Origin: Akkermansia muciniphila
GTDB lineage: Bacteria > Verrucomicrobiota > Verrucomicrobiia > Limisphaerales > UBA1100
DNA: 53,068 nt
Direction of reading: 5' to 3'
Assembly (NCBI GenBank): GCA_945903605.1
Contig: CAMDOH010000008.1
Coordinates: forward strand, 1 to 53,068
Part shown: piece by piece, positions 7,797 to 15,896 of the stretch
Layout: every line of letters starts with the position of its first letter
Numbering within the stretch: the first letter of the stretch is position 1
Program-made: the position numbers and the translations under genes
Notes under the pieces: generated by a model
Database searches by the model: none
Told to the model about the DNA's origin: nothing
Seen by the model: the letters and a program-made list of their open reading frames with translations, nothing else

Positions 7797-8810
7797 TCAG
7801 GATCGAGGCACGGGGCCAGTACTTTGGCGGATGATCAATTCTGATGGAAGTCGTTTCAATTCGTTCGGCTTGCCATCGAGCAAATTCTGCATTGTCTCCA
7901 TCGCAGCAATTCCCTGTCGATATTTCGGTTGTCGAACCGTGGTGAGCGGGATGCGGTAGTGTTCGCTGGTGAGAATGTTTCCAAAACCGGCGATGGAAAG
8001 GTCGCGCGGAATCTGAACGCCCTGTGCGAGAAATGTGTTGGCGGCACCGATGGCCACGAGGTCATTCGTGGCCTGAATGGCTGTGGCGGGAGTTGATTCG
8101 TTGATCATCTCCAGCGCAGCCGCCTGTCCTTCTTCAATAGTGCTGCCTGCTTGAAAGATGAGTTGGTCATCGAGTGGAATGCCCGCTTCGGACATCGCCT
8201 GGCGGTATCCTTCGAATCGTTCTTGCGCCCAGGGCGCAAAGGGCGGGCCGATGAAACAGGCAATCTTTCGGTGGCCGAGTGAAAGAAGGTGCTGAGTCGT
8301 CGCCCGACTTGCAGCGATGTCATCCGTTTCCACATTGGAAAAGCGTTCGCAAAACAATGCGCGATGACCAAGAATTACAACGGGTGTTTGCTGGCGTCGC
8401 AATTCTTCGTAGATGGGTGCATGCGCTTCGATGCGATAAACCGGACTGAGAAAAATTCCGTTCACGCGTCGGGAAAGGAGCCGTCGGATACAGTTCTCCT
8501 CGCGGTCAGCGCGATTGAGTGACTGTGCGATGATGATTTCCCACCCCATTTCATGGGCGCGCTCTTCCAATGCCATCACAACGCGCGCGAAAATGGGATT
8601 AATCAGAGAAGGGATCACCAGCCCGAACATGCAGGTGGATTTGGCGCGCAGGCTGCGGGCAGCCGCATTGGGAACATATCCCAGCTGAGCTGCGAGTTTT
8701 TTTACCTTTGTTTTTGTGGCAACGGAAACGTCAGGTTCGTCGCGGAGCGCCTTCGAAACAGTCATCGCCGACACGCCCAATCGGAGGGCGATGTCCTTGA
8801 GTCGAATCAT
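7797..8810 (-). CDS. LacI/GalR-family transcriptional regulator
   Basis: This 337-residue repressor-type regulator has an N-terminal LacI helix-turn-helix (MIRLKDIALRLGVSAMTVSK) and hinge (NAAARSLRAKST at about 45-60). A sugar-binding-protein-like effector domain follows, with FGLVIPSLINPIFARVV, CFIGPPFAP, IQATNDLVAIGAA and LSIAGFGNI. The ligand is not readable. ATG at 8808-8810 overlaps the NAD kinase stop as ATGA (8807-8810), implying translational coupling to nadK; a GTG at 8826-8828 is a less likely start. No sugar catabolic operon adjoins it, so the regulon cannot be guessed from neighbours. Confidence 0.93.
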   Translation of the reverse strand: MIRLKDIALRLGVSAMTVSKALRDEPDVSVATKTKVKKLAAQLGYVPNAAARSLRAKSTCMFGLVIPSLINPIFARVVMALEERAHEMGWEIIIAQSLNRADREENCIRRLLSRRVNGIFLSPVYRIEAHAPIYEELRRQQTPVVILGHRALFCERFSNVETDDIAASRATTQHLLSLGHRKIACFIGPPFAPWAQERFEGYRQAMSEAGIPLDDQLIFQAGSTIEEGQAAALEMINESTPATAIQATNDLVAIGAANTFLAQGVQIPRDLSIAGFGNILTSEHYRIPLTTVRQPKYRQGIAAMETMQNLLDGKPNELKRLPSELIIRQSTGPVPRS

Positions 8811-9691
8811 AGGTTTGATCCGCGCCACTGTAGTTTGTGGCGAAGGGTGCTGAAAAACGACGCGCTGGCGAGTCGGGCCAGATTGACAAAATGGCGACTG
8901 CGCCGGATGAGAAGCCGGTCTCCGATTCGCAGCTCCGCCTGCACATGGCCGTCGGCTGAGAGAAAAGTTTCAGCACGGTGTTTCAGGATTCGTAATTCAA
9001 TTTGCGAATCCCAGCCGAGAATGACGGAGCGGTTCGATAGTGTGTGCGGGCAGATGGGAGTGAGTGTGAGCACTTCGGCATCAGGTGTGACAACCGCGCC
9101 GCCAGCGGCCAATGAGTAGGCGGTGGAGCCAGTCGGTGTGCCGATGATCAATCCATCGCAGCGATAGTGCGTCAATGATTCGCCGTTGATTTTCACTTCG
9201 ACATCAATCAAGCGAGGAATGGTTCCACGGCTGATGACCATGTCATTCAAGGCGACTCGTCGAAAGGGTTCTCCTTGATGTTCGCCGAATGCTTCCAGCA
9301 TGGAGAGTCGTTCAAGTTGGAATTTGCCCGCCTTTATTTTTTTCAACGAGTCTTTTAATTGTCCCGTCGCGCTGCCCGTGAGAAAACCAAGTCCACCCGT
9401 GTTGATGCCAAAAATTGGGGTGGAGAGTCCTGCCATTTCGCGGGCGACACGAAGGATCGTTCCATCGCCGCCGAAGACGAGCATGAGGTCGGCTGATTTC
9501 GCCAACAGATGGGTGCTGGCGATCGTGCCGGAATGAATGTCCAGCAAATGGGCTGTCGGTTCATCCAACGTCAACTGGAATCCCGCTGCGTGAATTTCGC
9601 GAATAGCCTTCCGGAGAATGGGGCGCAAGTTGGGGCGCTCGACATTCGCAATGAGCGCCAAGTGGCGCACCTTATTTGCTTTGGACTTCAA
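8807..9691 (-). CDS. nadK: NAD kinase
   Basis: This 294-residue protein should phosphorylate NAD to NADP. The PPNK family motifs are clear: LVFGGDGTILRVARE (GGDG at 74-77), FGINTGGLGFLTG, MVISRG for the substrate pocket, YRCDGLIIGTPTGSTAYSLA and CPHTLSNRSVIL. Start choice is open. TTG at 9691 overlaps the end of tlyA by 20 bases, while GTG at 9670 starts just after the tlyA stop and would give 287 residues beginning with the beta strand RHLALIANV. Its stop overlaps the LacI ATG. The tlyA-nadK adjacency is common in bacteria and supports the call. Confidence 0.94.
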   Translation of the reverse strand: MKSKANKVRHLALIANVERPNLRPILRKAIREIHAAGFQLTLDEPTAHLLDIHSGTIASTHLLAKSADLMLVFGGDGTILRVAREMAGLSTPIFGINTGGLGFLTGSATGQLKDSLKKIKAGKFQLERLSMLEAFGEHQGEPFRRVALNDMVISRGTIPRLIDVEVKINGESLTHYRCDGLIIGTPTGSTAYSLAAGGAVVTPDAEVLTLTPICPHTLSNRSVILGWDSQIELRILKHRAETFLSADGHVQAELRIGDRLLIRRSRHFVNLARLASASFFSTLRHKLQWRGSNL

Positions 9692-10439
9692 TCAGAGCTA
9701 AAAATTCTTTGTTGCCGGCCGGTCCCAAGAGCGGCGATTCAGTCGAGCCTAGCCAGCGCAACGTGCCGGAAGCATCCACGAATTGAGTCAGTTCGTCCAG
9801 CACCCGCTGGTGAATCGCTGCGTCACGAATCACGCCGCGCCCCTTCGAAACCTCGCTTCGGCCAGCTTCAAACTGGGGTTTGACGAGCGCGATGATCTTA
9901 CCACCTTTGCGGACGATGCTGCACGCTGGCTGCAGGAGAAGCCGCAACGAGATGAAGGAACAATCAATGACGGCGATATCGATTGGAGATTGAAAATCGG
10001 ATGGCTTGAGAAATCTGGCGTTTGTTTTTTCCATGACCTTGACTCGTGGGTCTTGGCGCAATTTCCATGCGAGCTGGCCTTGCCCAACATCGACTGCGAA
10101 CACTTTTGCGACTCCGTATTGCAGTAGGCAGTCTGTGAATCCGCCAGTCGATGCGCCGAGGTCGGCGGCTGTCAATCCAGTCACATCAATTTTGAAGTGT
10201 CCGATCGCGTGCTCGAGTTTGTGGCCACCTCGACTCACAAATCTTTCTGTGCCTTCCAAGGTGATGGAGTCGTCCTCTTGAACCAACTCGCTGGCTTTAT
10301 GAGCGAGCTGTCCGTTGATGCGCACACGGCCGGCGATCACTGCGCGTTTGGCCTTTTCGCGGCTCTCGCAGAGTTCGCGGTCGAACAACGCTTGGTCAAT
10401 CCGGACAGGCTTCGCGGGTTTGATTTTCTTGGTGGTCAA
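9672..10439 (-). CDS. tlyA: TlyA-family 2'-O-rRNA methyltransferase (S4 + FtsJ domains)
   Basis: This 255-residue TlyA/hemolysin-A family protein has an N-terminal S4 RNA-binding domain (RIDQALFDRELCESREKAK to about residue 70) joined to an FtsJ-like Rossmann methyltransferase. Key segments are SRGGHKLEHAI, the SAM-binding DLGASTGGFTDCLLQ, VDVGQGQLAWKLR and the KPQFEAGR-type lysine segment. TlyA proteins methylate ribose 2'-OH in 16S and/or 23S rRNA; the exact target here is unknown. The only possible start before an in-frame stop is TTG at 10437-10439. Sixty-three bases separate it from the divergent MidA-type gene. Confidence 0.92.
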   Translation of the reverse strand: MTTKKIKPAKPVRIDQALFDRELCESREKAKRAVIAGRVRINGQLAHKASELVQEDDSITLEGTERFVSRGGHKLEHAIGHFKIDVTGLTAADLGASTGGFTDCLLQYGVAKVFAVDVGQGQLAWKLRQDPRVKVMEKTNARFLKPSDFQSPIDIAVIDCSFISLRLLLQPACSIVRKGGKIIALVKPQFEAGRSEVSKGRGVIRDAAIHQRVLDELTQFVDASGTLRWLGSTESPLLGPAGNKEFLALIEVQSK

Positions 10440-10502
10440 AGCAAAGGCGCATCTCGATTGCGTTGATATGAGTTTTAGTCAAACTCGACCGAGGTCGCAA
10501 GC

Positions 10503-11591
10503 ATGGCAACTGTCCGAGAAATTATCGAGGCGGAGATTCGATCGCGCGGCGTGATTCCATTCACGCGATTCATGGAGTTGGCATTGTACTCTCCCGGGCT
10601 TGGCTATTATGAACGCGAACATCGGCAAATTGGTCGGGCGGGTGACTTTTTCACCAGTGTGAGTGTTGGAAAGTTGTTTGGAGAACTGCTTGGATTTGCA
10701 TTCGGAGAATGGTTGCAGTCGATGCCTGTTGAGGGTCATCAGATTGTCGAAGCGGGCGCGCACAATGGACAACTGGCTTTGGACATGCTCGAACATATTC
10801 GAATGCGCCGACCTGAAATCTTCAGCGCGCTCGAGTATTGGATAGTCGAACCTTCCCAGTCTCGGCGTGCTTGGCAGCAGCAGACGCTCGAATCCTTTGA
10901 TGGCAAAGTGAAGTGGTTTGATTCTCCTGCAGAGCTACCGTTGGTGAATGGCGTCATCTTCAGTAACGAATTGATTGACGCCTTTCCAGTCCATCGAGTC
11001 GGCTGGGATGCCAAGGCAAAATGCTGGTTTGAATGGGGAGTGATAATTCAAGACGGGAAATTTACATGGTCGAGAATGGTTGAGCCGGTTGCCAAAGCGA
11101 TCCGTAGTCAATCGCTGCTTTTGCCACTTGAATTATCTGCGGTCTTGCCAGACGGCTTCACAACCGAACTTTGCCCAGCCGCTGCACAATGGTGGCTCGC
11201 CGTAGCAGAGAAGCTGGAACGAGGCAGATTGGTGACGATTGATTACGGGCAGCAAGCAGAGGGATTTTACACGCCGCAACGATCGGATGGAACTTTAAGA
11301 GCATATCGAAATCATCGGTTGTGCGACAATCCACTGGAGGAACCCGGAGAGCAGGATTTGACCGCATCGGTCAACTTCTCAGTTCTCACTTCGATGGGCG
11401 AATTGGCTGGGCTACGAACTGAGCACTACTTCACACAAGCCACTTTTCTGACGAGCATTTTGGATCGGACAATCAAGTCTCCACAGCATTTTGGCGAATG
11501 GACGCCGGAGCGGACGCGTCAGTTTCAGACATTGACGCATCCGGAACATTTGGGCCGACCATTTCAAGTATTGATGCAAGCTCGTGGCTGA
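10503..11591 (+). CDS. SAM-dependent methyltransferase, MidA/NDUFAF7 (DUF185) family
   Basis: This 362-residue protein has the conserved N-terminus ITFxRFME-like VIPFTRFMELALYSPGLGYY, GRAGDFFTSVSVGKLFGELL, the SAM-binding IVEAGAHNGQLALDML, IVEPSQSRRAWQ, VIFSNELIDAFPVHRV and GRLVTIDYGQQAEG. NDUFAF7/MidA proteins methylate an arginine of complex I subunit NDUFS2 in mitochondria; bacterial substrates are largely unknown, so only the methyltransferase activity is inferred. The ATG start follows a divergent 63-base gap shared with tlyA. Its stop is 5 bases before the next gene, so both probably lie in one transcript. Confidence 0.88.
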   Translation: MATVREIIEAEIRSRGVIPFTRFMELALYSPGLGYYEREHRQIGRAGDFFTSVSVGKLFGELLGFAFGEWLQSMPVEGHQIVEAGAHNGQLALDMLEHIRMRRPEIFSALEYWIVEPSQSRRAWQQQTLESFDGKVKWFDSPAELPLVNGVIFSNELIDAFPVHRVGWDAKAKCWFEWGVIIQDGKFTWSRMVEPVAKAIRSQSLLLPLELSAVLPDGFTTELCPAAAQWWLAVAEKLERGRLVTIDYGQQAEGFYTPQRSDGTLRAYRNHRLCDNPLEEPGEQDLTASVNFSVLTSMGELAGLRTEHYFTQATFLTSILDRTIKSPQHFGEWTPERTRQFQTLTHPEHLGRPFQVLMQARG

Positions 11592-11596
11592 TTATC

Positions 11597-12874
11597 ATGA
11601 AGAATATGAATCAAACTTCTTGTGGTGCGTTTTCATTGTCGCGCCGTAATTTTCTGCAGTTGGTGCCGATGGTTGCAGCGGGATGTGTGGCCGCGCCTGC
11701 ACCGCGTGGCCCAAAGAAAATCGCTGCGATTGTATCCACCTATTATCAGAATTCGCACGCCGATGTGATTGTCAGTCGACTTTTGGAAACGCAAACATTG
11801 GACGGGAAAGGCGAACGGCTGGATTTAGTTCTCTCATCGTTGTACACGGATCAGGTTCCAAAAACTGACAAGAGCCGCACGCTTGCGACAACCCACGGCT
11901 TTAAGATTTACAAGACTGTCGAAGAGGCTTTGACGCTGGGGACGGGCCGACTGGCTGTCGACGGCGTGTTGTTGGTTGCCGAGCATGGGAATTATCCCAT
12001 CTCGGATACTGGGCAAGTGATTTATCCCAAGCGCAGGCTGTTTGAAGAAGTGCAGCGCGTCTTTCGCAAGACTGGTCGCGCTGTACCAGTGTTCATCGAC
12101 AAACATATCGCTGATAATTGGACTGACGCAAAATGGATTTATGATACCGCGAAAGAACTCGGTGCGCCGTTGATGGCGGGTTCTTCGCTGCCCACATTGT
12201 GGCGGCGTCCGATTGCAGACGTTCCGCGTGGCGCACGACTTGAAGAGATGCTTGCCGTTTCCTATCACACACTCGATGCCTACGGATTTCACGCGTTGGA
12301 AATGATGCAATGCCTCGCTGAGAGGCGAGTGGGTGGCGAGACAGGCATTCGACAAGTCCAGTGTTTAGAAAACGACGCAGTTTGGGCTGCAGGTGAGCAA
12401 GGTGTGTACAGCGATGAGCTGATGAAAGAGGCATTCACTCGTCTCGAACGGCCACCGAAAGGTGATTGGCGGGCACAAGTAAAGAATCCGGTTTTGTGGG
12501 TGATTGATTATGATGATGGTTTTCGTGCGCGCGTGCTGACGTTGAATAATGTCGTCGGCGAATGGGCGGTGGCGTGGCGCGAACGCGGTGTGACCAAGCC
12601 TGTTTCCACCTGTTTCTGGACACAGGAAGCGCGACCGTTCATGCATTTTGCGCACCTATTGGAGGGAGTGAACCAGATGTTTCAGACTGGCAAACCTGCC
12701 TGGCCAGCCGAGCGCACTCTCATGACCAGTGGCTTGCTTGATGCCTTGCTTCAATCCAAAAAACAAAGCGGGAAAATACTGGCAACGAACCATCTGCGAT
12801 TTGCTTATCGGACAGACTGGAATTGGCGCCAGCCTCCTGAGCCGCCCAAAGGCCGTCCCATGGATGGCCAGTGA
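11597..12874 (+). CDS. Tat-exported protein with Gfo/Idh/MocA-like organisation, function unknown
   Basis: This 425-residue protein has a twin-arginine signal (SRRNFLQLVPMVAAGCVAA); the Cys after AAG could make it a Tat-exported lipoprotein. After the signal, strand/helix order and several segments look like Gfo/Idh/MocA oxidoreductases: KKIAAIVSTYY as strand 1, DGVLLVAEHGNYP, then PVFIDKHIADNWTDAKWIYD, which aligns with the E/DKP loop, and GAPLMAGSSLPTLWR. The dinucleotide-binding GxGxxG expected near the N-terminus is not present, and the P of the D/EKP motif is H. It may therefore be a non-redox or differently acting homologue (inference). ATG at 11597 is used; an in-frame ATG at 11498 lies inside the upstream methyltransferase gene. 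Confidence 0.7.
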   Translation: MKNMNQTSCGAFSLSRRNFLQLVPMVAAGCVAAPAPRGPKKIAAIVSTYYQNSHADVIVSRLLETQTLDGKGERLDLVLSSLYTDQVPKTDKSRTLATTHGFKIYKTVEEALTLGTGRLAVDGVLLVAEHGNYPISDTGQVIYPKRRLFEEVQRVFRKTGRAVPVFIDKHIADNWTDAKWIYDTAKELGAPLMAGSSLPTLWRRPIADVPRGARLEEMLAVSYHTLDAYGFHALEMMQCLAERRVGGETGIRQVQCLENDAVWAAGEQGVYSDELMKEAFTRLERPPKGDWRAQVKNPVLWVIDYDDGFRARVLTLNNVVGEWAVAWRERGVTKPVSTCFWTQEARPFMHFAHLLEGVNQMFQTGKPAWPAERTLMTSGLLDALLQSKKQSGKILATNHLRFAYRTDWNWRQPPEPPKGRPMDGQ

Positions 12875-12922
12875 TAAATCCGTTTGCGGAATCGCTTTGC
12901 TTCGCGTAAGTCTCGAAGTATT

Positions 12923-12999
12923 GCGCGTGTAGCTCAACTGGATAGAGCGTCGGTCTCCGAAGCCGAAGGTTGTGGGTTCGACCCCCGCCATGCGCACCA
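12923..12999 (+). tRNA. tRNA-Arg (anticodon CCG)
   Basis: A full cloverleaf can be drawn. The acceptor stem is GCGCGTG (12923-12929) with CATGCGC (12989-12995), pairing with one G-T wobble. The D arm is GCTC/GAGC, the anticodon stem TCGGT/GCCGA carries loop CTCCGAA, and the T arm GTGGG/CCCGC has loop TTCGACC. The anticodon CCG reads the arginine codon CGG. Discriminator A and an encoded CCA follow (12997-12999). It lies between the Tat-exported protein gene and transketolase, on the same strand. Confidence 0.96.
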
Positions 13000-13063
13000 G
13001 AAAAAACGTACTTCCATTTTCTGCTCTCAATCCTAAAGTCCGACGCTTGTTTTAAGGAATTAT

Positions 13064-15142
13064 ATGGGTGTTGATACCTCCGCTGGAATCAAAGCAGTCG
13101 AAGCGCCGCCGCTGACACCGCTGAAACTGAAATCGAAATTAGCTGCTGCGCCCACCGTCGCGCCAAAGTTCGCGGTGAAGTTGAAAAACCTCGCTGGTGC
13201 TGAAGTGCTCGTGGCCGATCCTCGAGCCACTCGCGCTGCTGTGGCTCTGATGAACGTCCATGCCGTCAATGGTGGGGCGGCTTGTCATTGGGGCGGGCCA
13301 TCGGCGTTTGCTGAGATCATGGCTGCGGTCCATGCACAGATGTTTGCGACAAGCGGCCGTCCATGGCATGAGGCGTTCAATTTCATCAACGACGCTGGCC
13401 ACACTGAGAATGGAATCTATGCACTTCGCGCTCTGTGCGGATTCGATGGGATGAATCTTGAGACACTGAAAGGGTTTCGCAGCATCGAGAGCAAACTAAC
13501 TGGTCACGGAGAAAGCCATATCAATCCCGAAGGCGTGCTCGTGAGTAATGGTCCGCTTGGATCAAGTCTGCCGCAGGCACAAGGAATCGCGATTGCCGAT
13601 AAAGTGGCCAAGCGAGATCGGGTGACAATCTGCACTGTGTCCGATGGCGCAGCGATGGAGGGTGAGGCAAAAGAATCGTTCGCAGCCATTCCTGGACTCG
13701 CTGCAAAAGGGCGAGTGAATCCGTTCATTCTCATTTTATCTGACAACGACACGAAACTATCTGGCCGCATCACGAAAGATTCTTTTTCAATGCAGCCGAC
13801 CCTGAATGCGATGGCCGTGCTTGGATGGAATGTCATCTCAGTGCCGAACGGCCACGACCTGTCGGCGGTTTATCACTCAGTCGAAACGGCGATCAGTCAG
13901 GCGCTGTCGAATCCTAATCATCCCGTGTGTCTTTGGGTTAAAACAATCAAGGGCTACGGCATCAAATCGACTGAAGAAAACTCGGCTGGTGGCCATGGAT
14001 TTCCACTCGCCAATGGCGAAAAGATTCAGGATTGGATCACTGAAATCTATTCAGGCGACACAGCCCCAGATGAATTTGTGAACTGGGCGAATGCGTTGCG
14101 CGTGGATTGGGAAATGAAGGAGGCCGATAAGAAAGGGAAGGCCGCCGCTGCGCCGACTGCCACCACAGGAGTGAAGAAAGACAAAGTGCAGAGTGGACTT
14201 GCAAAAGGTGCTGTTCGCGCTGCGCAGGAGGGTTATCCCGTTTTTTCGATCAGCTCGGACGTGCAGGGGTCGACCGGTATCAGCCTGTTTCAGAAAAGTT
14301 TTCCAGATCGATTCATCGAGGTGGGAATTGCTGAGGCGAATATGGTGAGCACGGGTGCGGGATTTGCGAAGGCGGGCTTCATCCCGATTGTGGACACGTT
14401 TGGGCAGTTCGGAGTGACGAAAGGAAATCTGCCACTCACCATGGCTGCGCTTTCGCAGGCGCCGGTGATTGCGATGTTTTCACACGTTGGTTTTCAGGAT
14501 GCCGCCGACGGAGCCAGTCATCAGGCGACCACTTACTTCGCCGCCACCAGCGCCATCCCCCACACTGTTGTTATCGCGCCGAGTTGTTCTGATGAAGCAG
14601 AAGCGTTCATGTACGAAGCGATCAAGCGATTCGCCGAAGATCGCAAGGCTGGCAATGATGGCGAGAGTTACCTCTTTTTTGTGGGACGCGAGAATTACCC
14701 GTTAACGTGGATTGACGGCGCGACATTTCCTTGGGGCAAAGCGCAGGTGTTGCAGCAGGGAAATGACGTTGTGCTGGTTGGTTCGGGGCCGTTACTCAGC
14801 AAAGCGATTGAGGCAGGTGCGAAGCTCAAAGCAAAGGGCGTCAACGCCACTGTCATCAATAATCCATTCATCAACCGCGTGGATATCGAAACCATCGGAG
14901 CTGCTGTGAATGTGGCTGGCGGTCGACTGGTGACCATCGAGGATCATCAAGCAGTGTGCGGGATGGGCGCGCAGATTTCGCACGCTCTCAGCGATGCAGG
15001 AATCGCCCATCGCATCAAGACACTCGCCATCCACGGGGAATTCGGTCAATCGGCCTATCTCGCCGATGAGCTTTACAAGAAGCACGGATTGACGGCGGAC
15101 AAAATGGTGGAGGCGGCGTTGCAACTGCTCGGAAAGTCGTGA
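13064..15142 (+). CDS. tkt: transketolase
   Basis: This is a 692-residue ThDP-dependent enzyme of the non-oxidative pentose phosphate pathway, full length for the family. The catalytic histidines align: CHWGGPS, DAGHTENG, TGHGESH, GGHGFPL and DGASHQ, with catalytic Glu in VGIAEANM. The ThDP/Mg motif reads SDGAAMEGE...SDND instead of the canonical GDG...N. Two unusual low-complexity parts are an Ala/Lys/Pro-rich N-terminal extension (about 1-45) and a Lys/Ala/Thr-rich linker at about 350-375 between the PP and Pyr domains. AAGGAA at 13054-13059 gives a good ribosome binding site for ATG 13064. It is a divergent transketolase, but I see no better family. Confidence 0.87.
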   Translation: MGVDTSAGIKAVEAPPLTPLKLKSKLAAAPTVAPKFAVKLKNLAGAEVLVADPRATRAAVALMNVHAVNGGAACHWGGPSAFAEIMAAVHAQMFATSGRPWHEAFNFINDAGHTENGIYALRALCGFDGMNLETLKGFRSIESKLTGHGESHINPEGVLVSNGPLGSSLPQAQGIAIADKVAKRDRVTICTVSDGAAMEGEAKESFAAIPGLAAKGRVNPFILILSDNDTKLSGRITKDSFSMQPTLNAMAVLGWNVISVPNGHDLSAVYHSVETAISQALSNPNHPVCLWVKTIKGYGIKSTEENSAGGHGFPLANGEKIQDWITEIYSGDTAPDEFVNWANALRVDWEMKEADKKGKAAAAPTATTGVKKDKVQSGLAKGAVRAAQEGYPVFSISSDVQGSTGISLFQKSFPDRFIEVGIAEANMVSTGAGFAKAGFIPIVDTFGQFGVTKGNLPLTMAALSQAPVIAMFSHVGFQDAADGASHQATTYFAATSAIPHTVVIAPSCSDEAEAFMYEAIKRFAEDRKAGNDGESYLFFVGRENYPLTWIDGATFPWGKAQVLQQGNDVVLVGSGPLLSKAIEAGAKLKAKGVNATVINNPFINRVDIETIGAAVNVAGGRLVTIEDHQAVCGMGAQISHALSDAGIAHRIKTLAIHGEFGQSAYLADELYKKHGLTADKMVEAALQLLGKS

Positions 15143-15161
15143 AACGGCTGAGAAACCTTTT

Positions 15162-15278
15162 TCAGCGACGCACAGGTTCCCAACCTTTGCCGGGAATAAA
15201 TTCACGATCGCCGCGCCAGGTGCAGCAACCAGAATTCAACACCATCAACGCGAGCAGAAGGATAATTGCCAGTTTCAT
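15162..15278 (-). CDS. putative small lipoprotein, 38 residues
   Basis: A short ATG-to-TGA frame lies on the opposite strand in the gap between transketolase and the YqgE gene. The predicted product starts MKLAIILLLALMVLNSGCC, a short basic n-region followed by a hydrophobic stretch and Gly-Cys-Cys. It ends with a hydrophilic 18-residue tail containing RGDREFIPGKGWEP. The pattern resembles the very small entericidin-like lipoproteins of Gram-negative bacteria, though Asn at -3 of the first Cys is a weak lipobox. No Shine-Dalgarno sequence is evident. Being this short, it could be chance; the coherent signal-like N-terminus is the only support. Confidence 0.4.
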   Translation of the reverse strand: MKLAIILLLALMVLNSGCCTWRGDREFIPGKGWEPVRR

Positions 15279-15335
15279 AGTTGAAGGAATTAATTGTCCG
15301 TTGGAGGTATTTCTGGCATATTAGCCGTGGGGAGC

Positions 15336-15896
15336 ATGAAGTCAAAGTTCAAGTCGCTTCAAGGAAAGTTGCTGTTGGATGGCGGCAATTTACAGGGATC
15401 ATTTTTCACTCGCACCGTGGTTCTCATTTGCCAGCATTCGCAAGAGGCCGCATTCGGACTGGTCCTGAATCGGAGCAGCAACAAGCAAGTTGGCGAACTC
15501 ATCATTGAAGAGTTGCCTGAATTGATTCGCGAACAGAACCTGTTCCTCGGTGGCCCTGTCCAACCCGGTATCATGAGTTTCCTTCATACCGATTCGTTCA
15601 TGCCTGATGCCAACGTGATTCCAAATCTGAGCGTCGGCAATTCACTTGAGAAACTTGCCGATCTTTCAAATTCATTCGCGATCGAAAGAAAGTTTCGTGT
15701 CTTTGCTGGATACGCTGGTTGGGGACCCGGACAACTCGATGCCGAGATGAAGCGCAAGTCGTGGATTGCACACCCCGCAAGTGTCGAACTTGTTTTCAAC
15801 GCCGAACCCGAATTACTTTGGCGGAAAATCCTACTGAAGAAGGGCGGATTATTCAGGCTGCTTGCCAACGCTCCCGAAGATCTTTCCTGGAATTAA
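15336..15896 (+). CDS. YqgE/AlgH family protein (DUF179)
   Basis: This 186-residue single-domain protein has the DUF179 hallmarks: GKLLLDGGNLQGSFFTRTVV, AAFGLVLNRSSNK, LFLGGPVQPGIMSFLH, KFRVFAGYAGWGPGQLDAE and SWIAHPAS. YqgE/AlgH proteins are widespread, cytosolic and of uncertain biochemical role; AlgH was linked to alginate regulation in Pseudomonas, which need not apply here. ATG at 15336 is used because family similarity begins just after it; the frame stays open back to 15294. Its TAA (15894-15896) interlocks with the TAA of the convergent uvrB on the other strand. Confidence 0.9.
   Translation: MKSKFKSLQGKLLLDGGNLQGSFFTRTVVLICQHSQEAAFGLVLNRSSNKQVGELIIEELPELIREQNLFLGGPVQPGIMSFLHTDSFMPDANVIPNLSVGNSLEKLADLSNSFAIERKFRVFAGYAGWGPGQLDAEMKRKSWIAHPASVELVFNAEPELLWRKILLKKGGLFRLLANAPEDLSWN

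Noticed and set aside
11498-11596. Upstream extension of the Tat-exported protein
   Set aside because: It is inside the MidA-type gene and would hide the Tat signal, which must be N-terminal.
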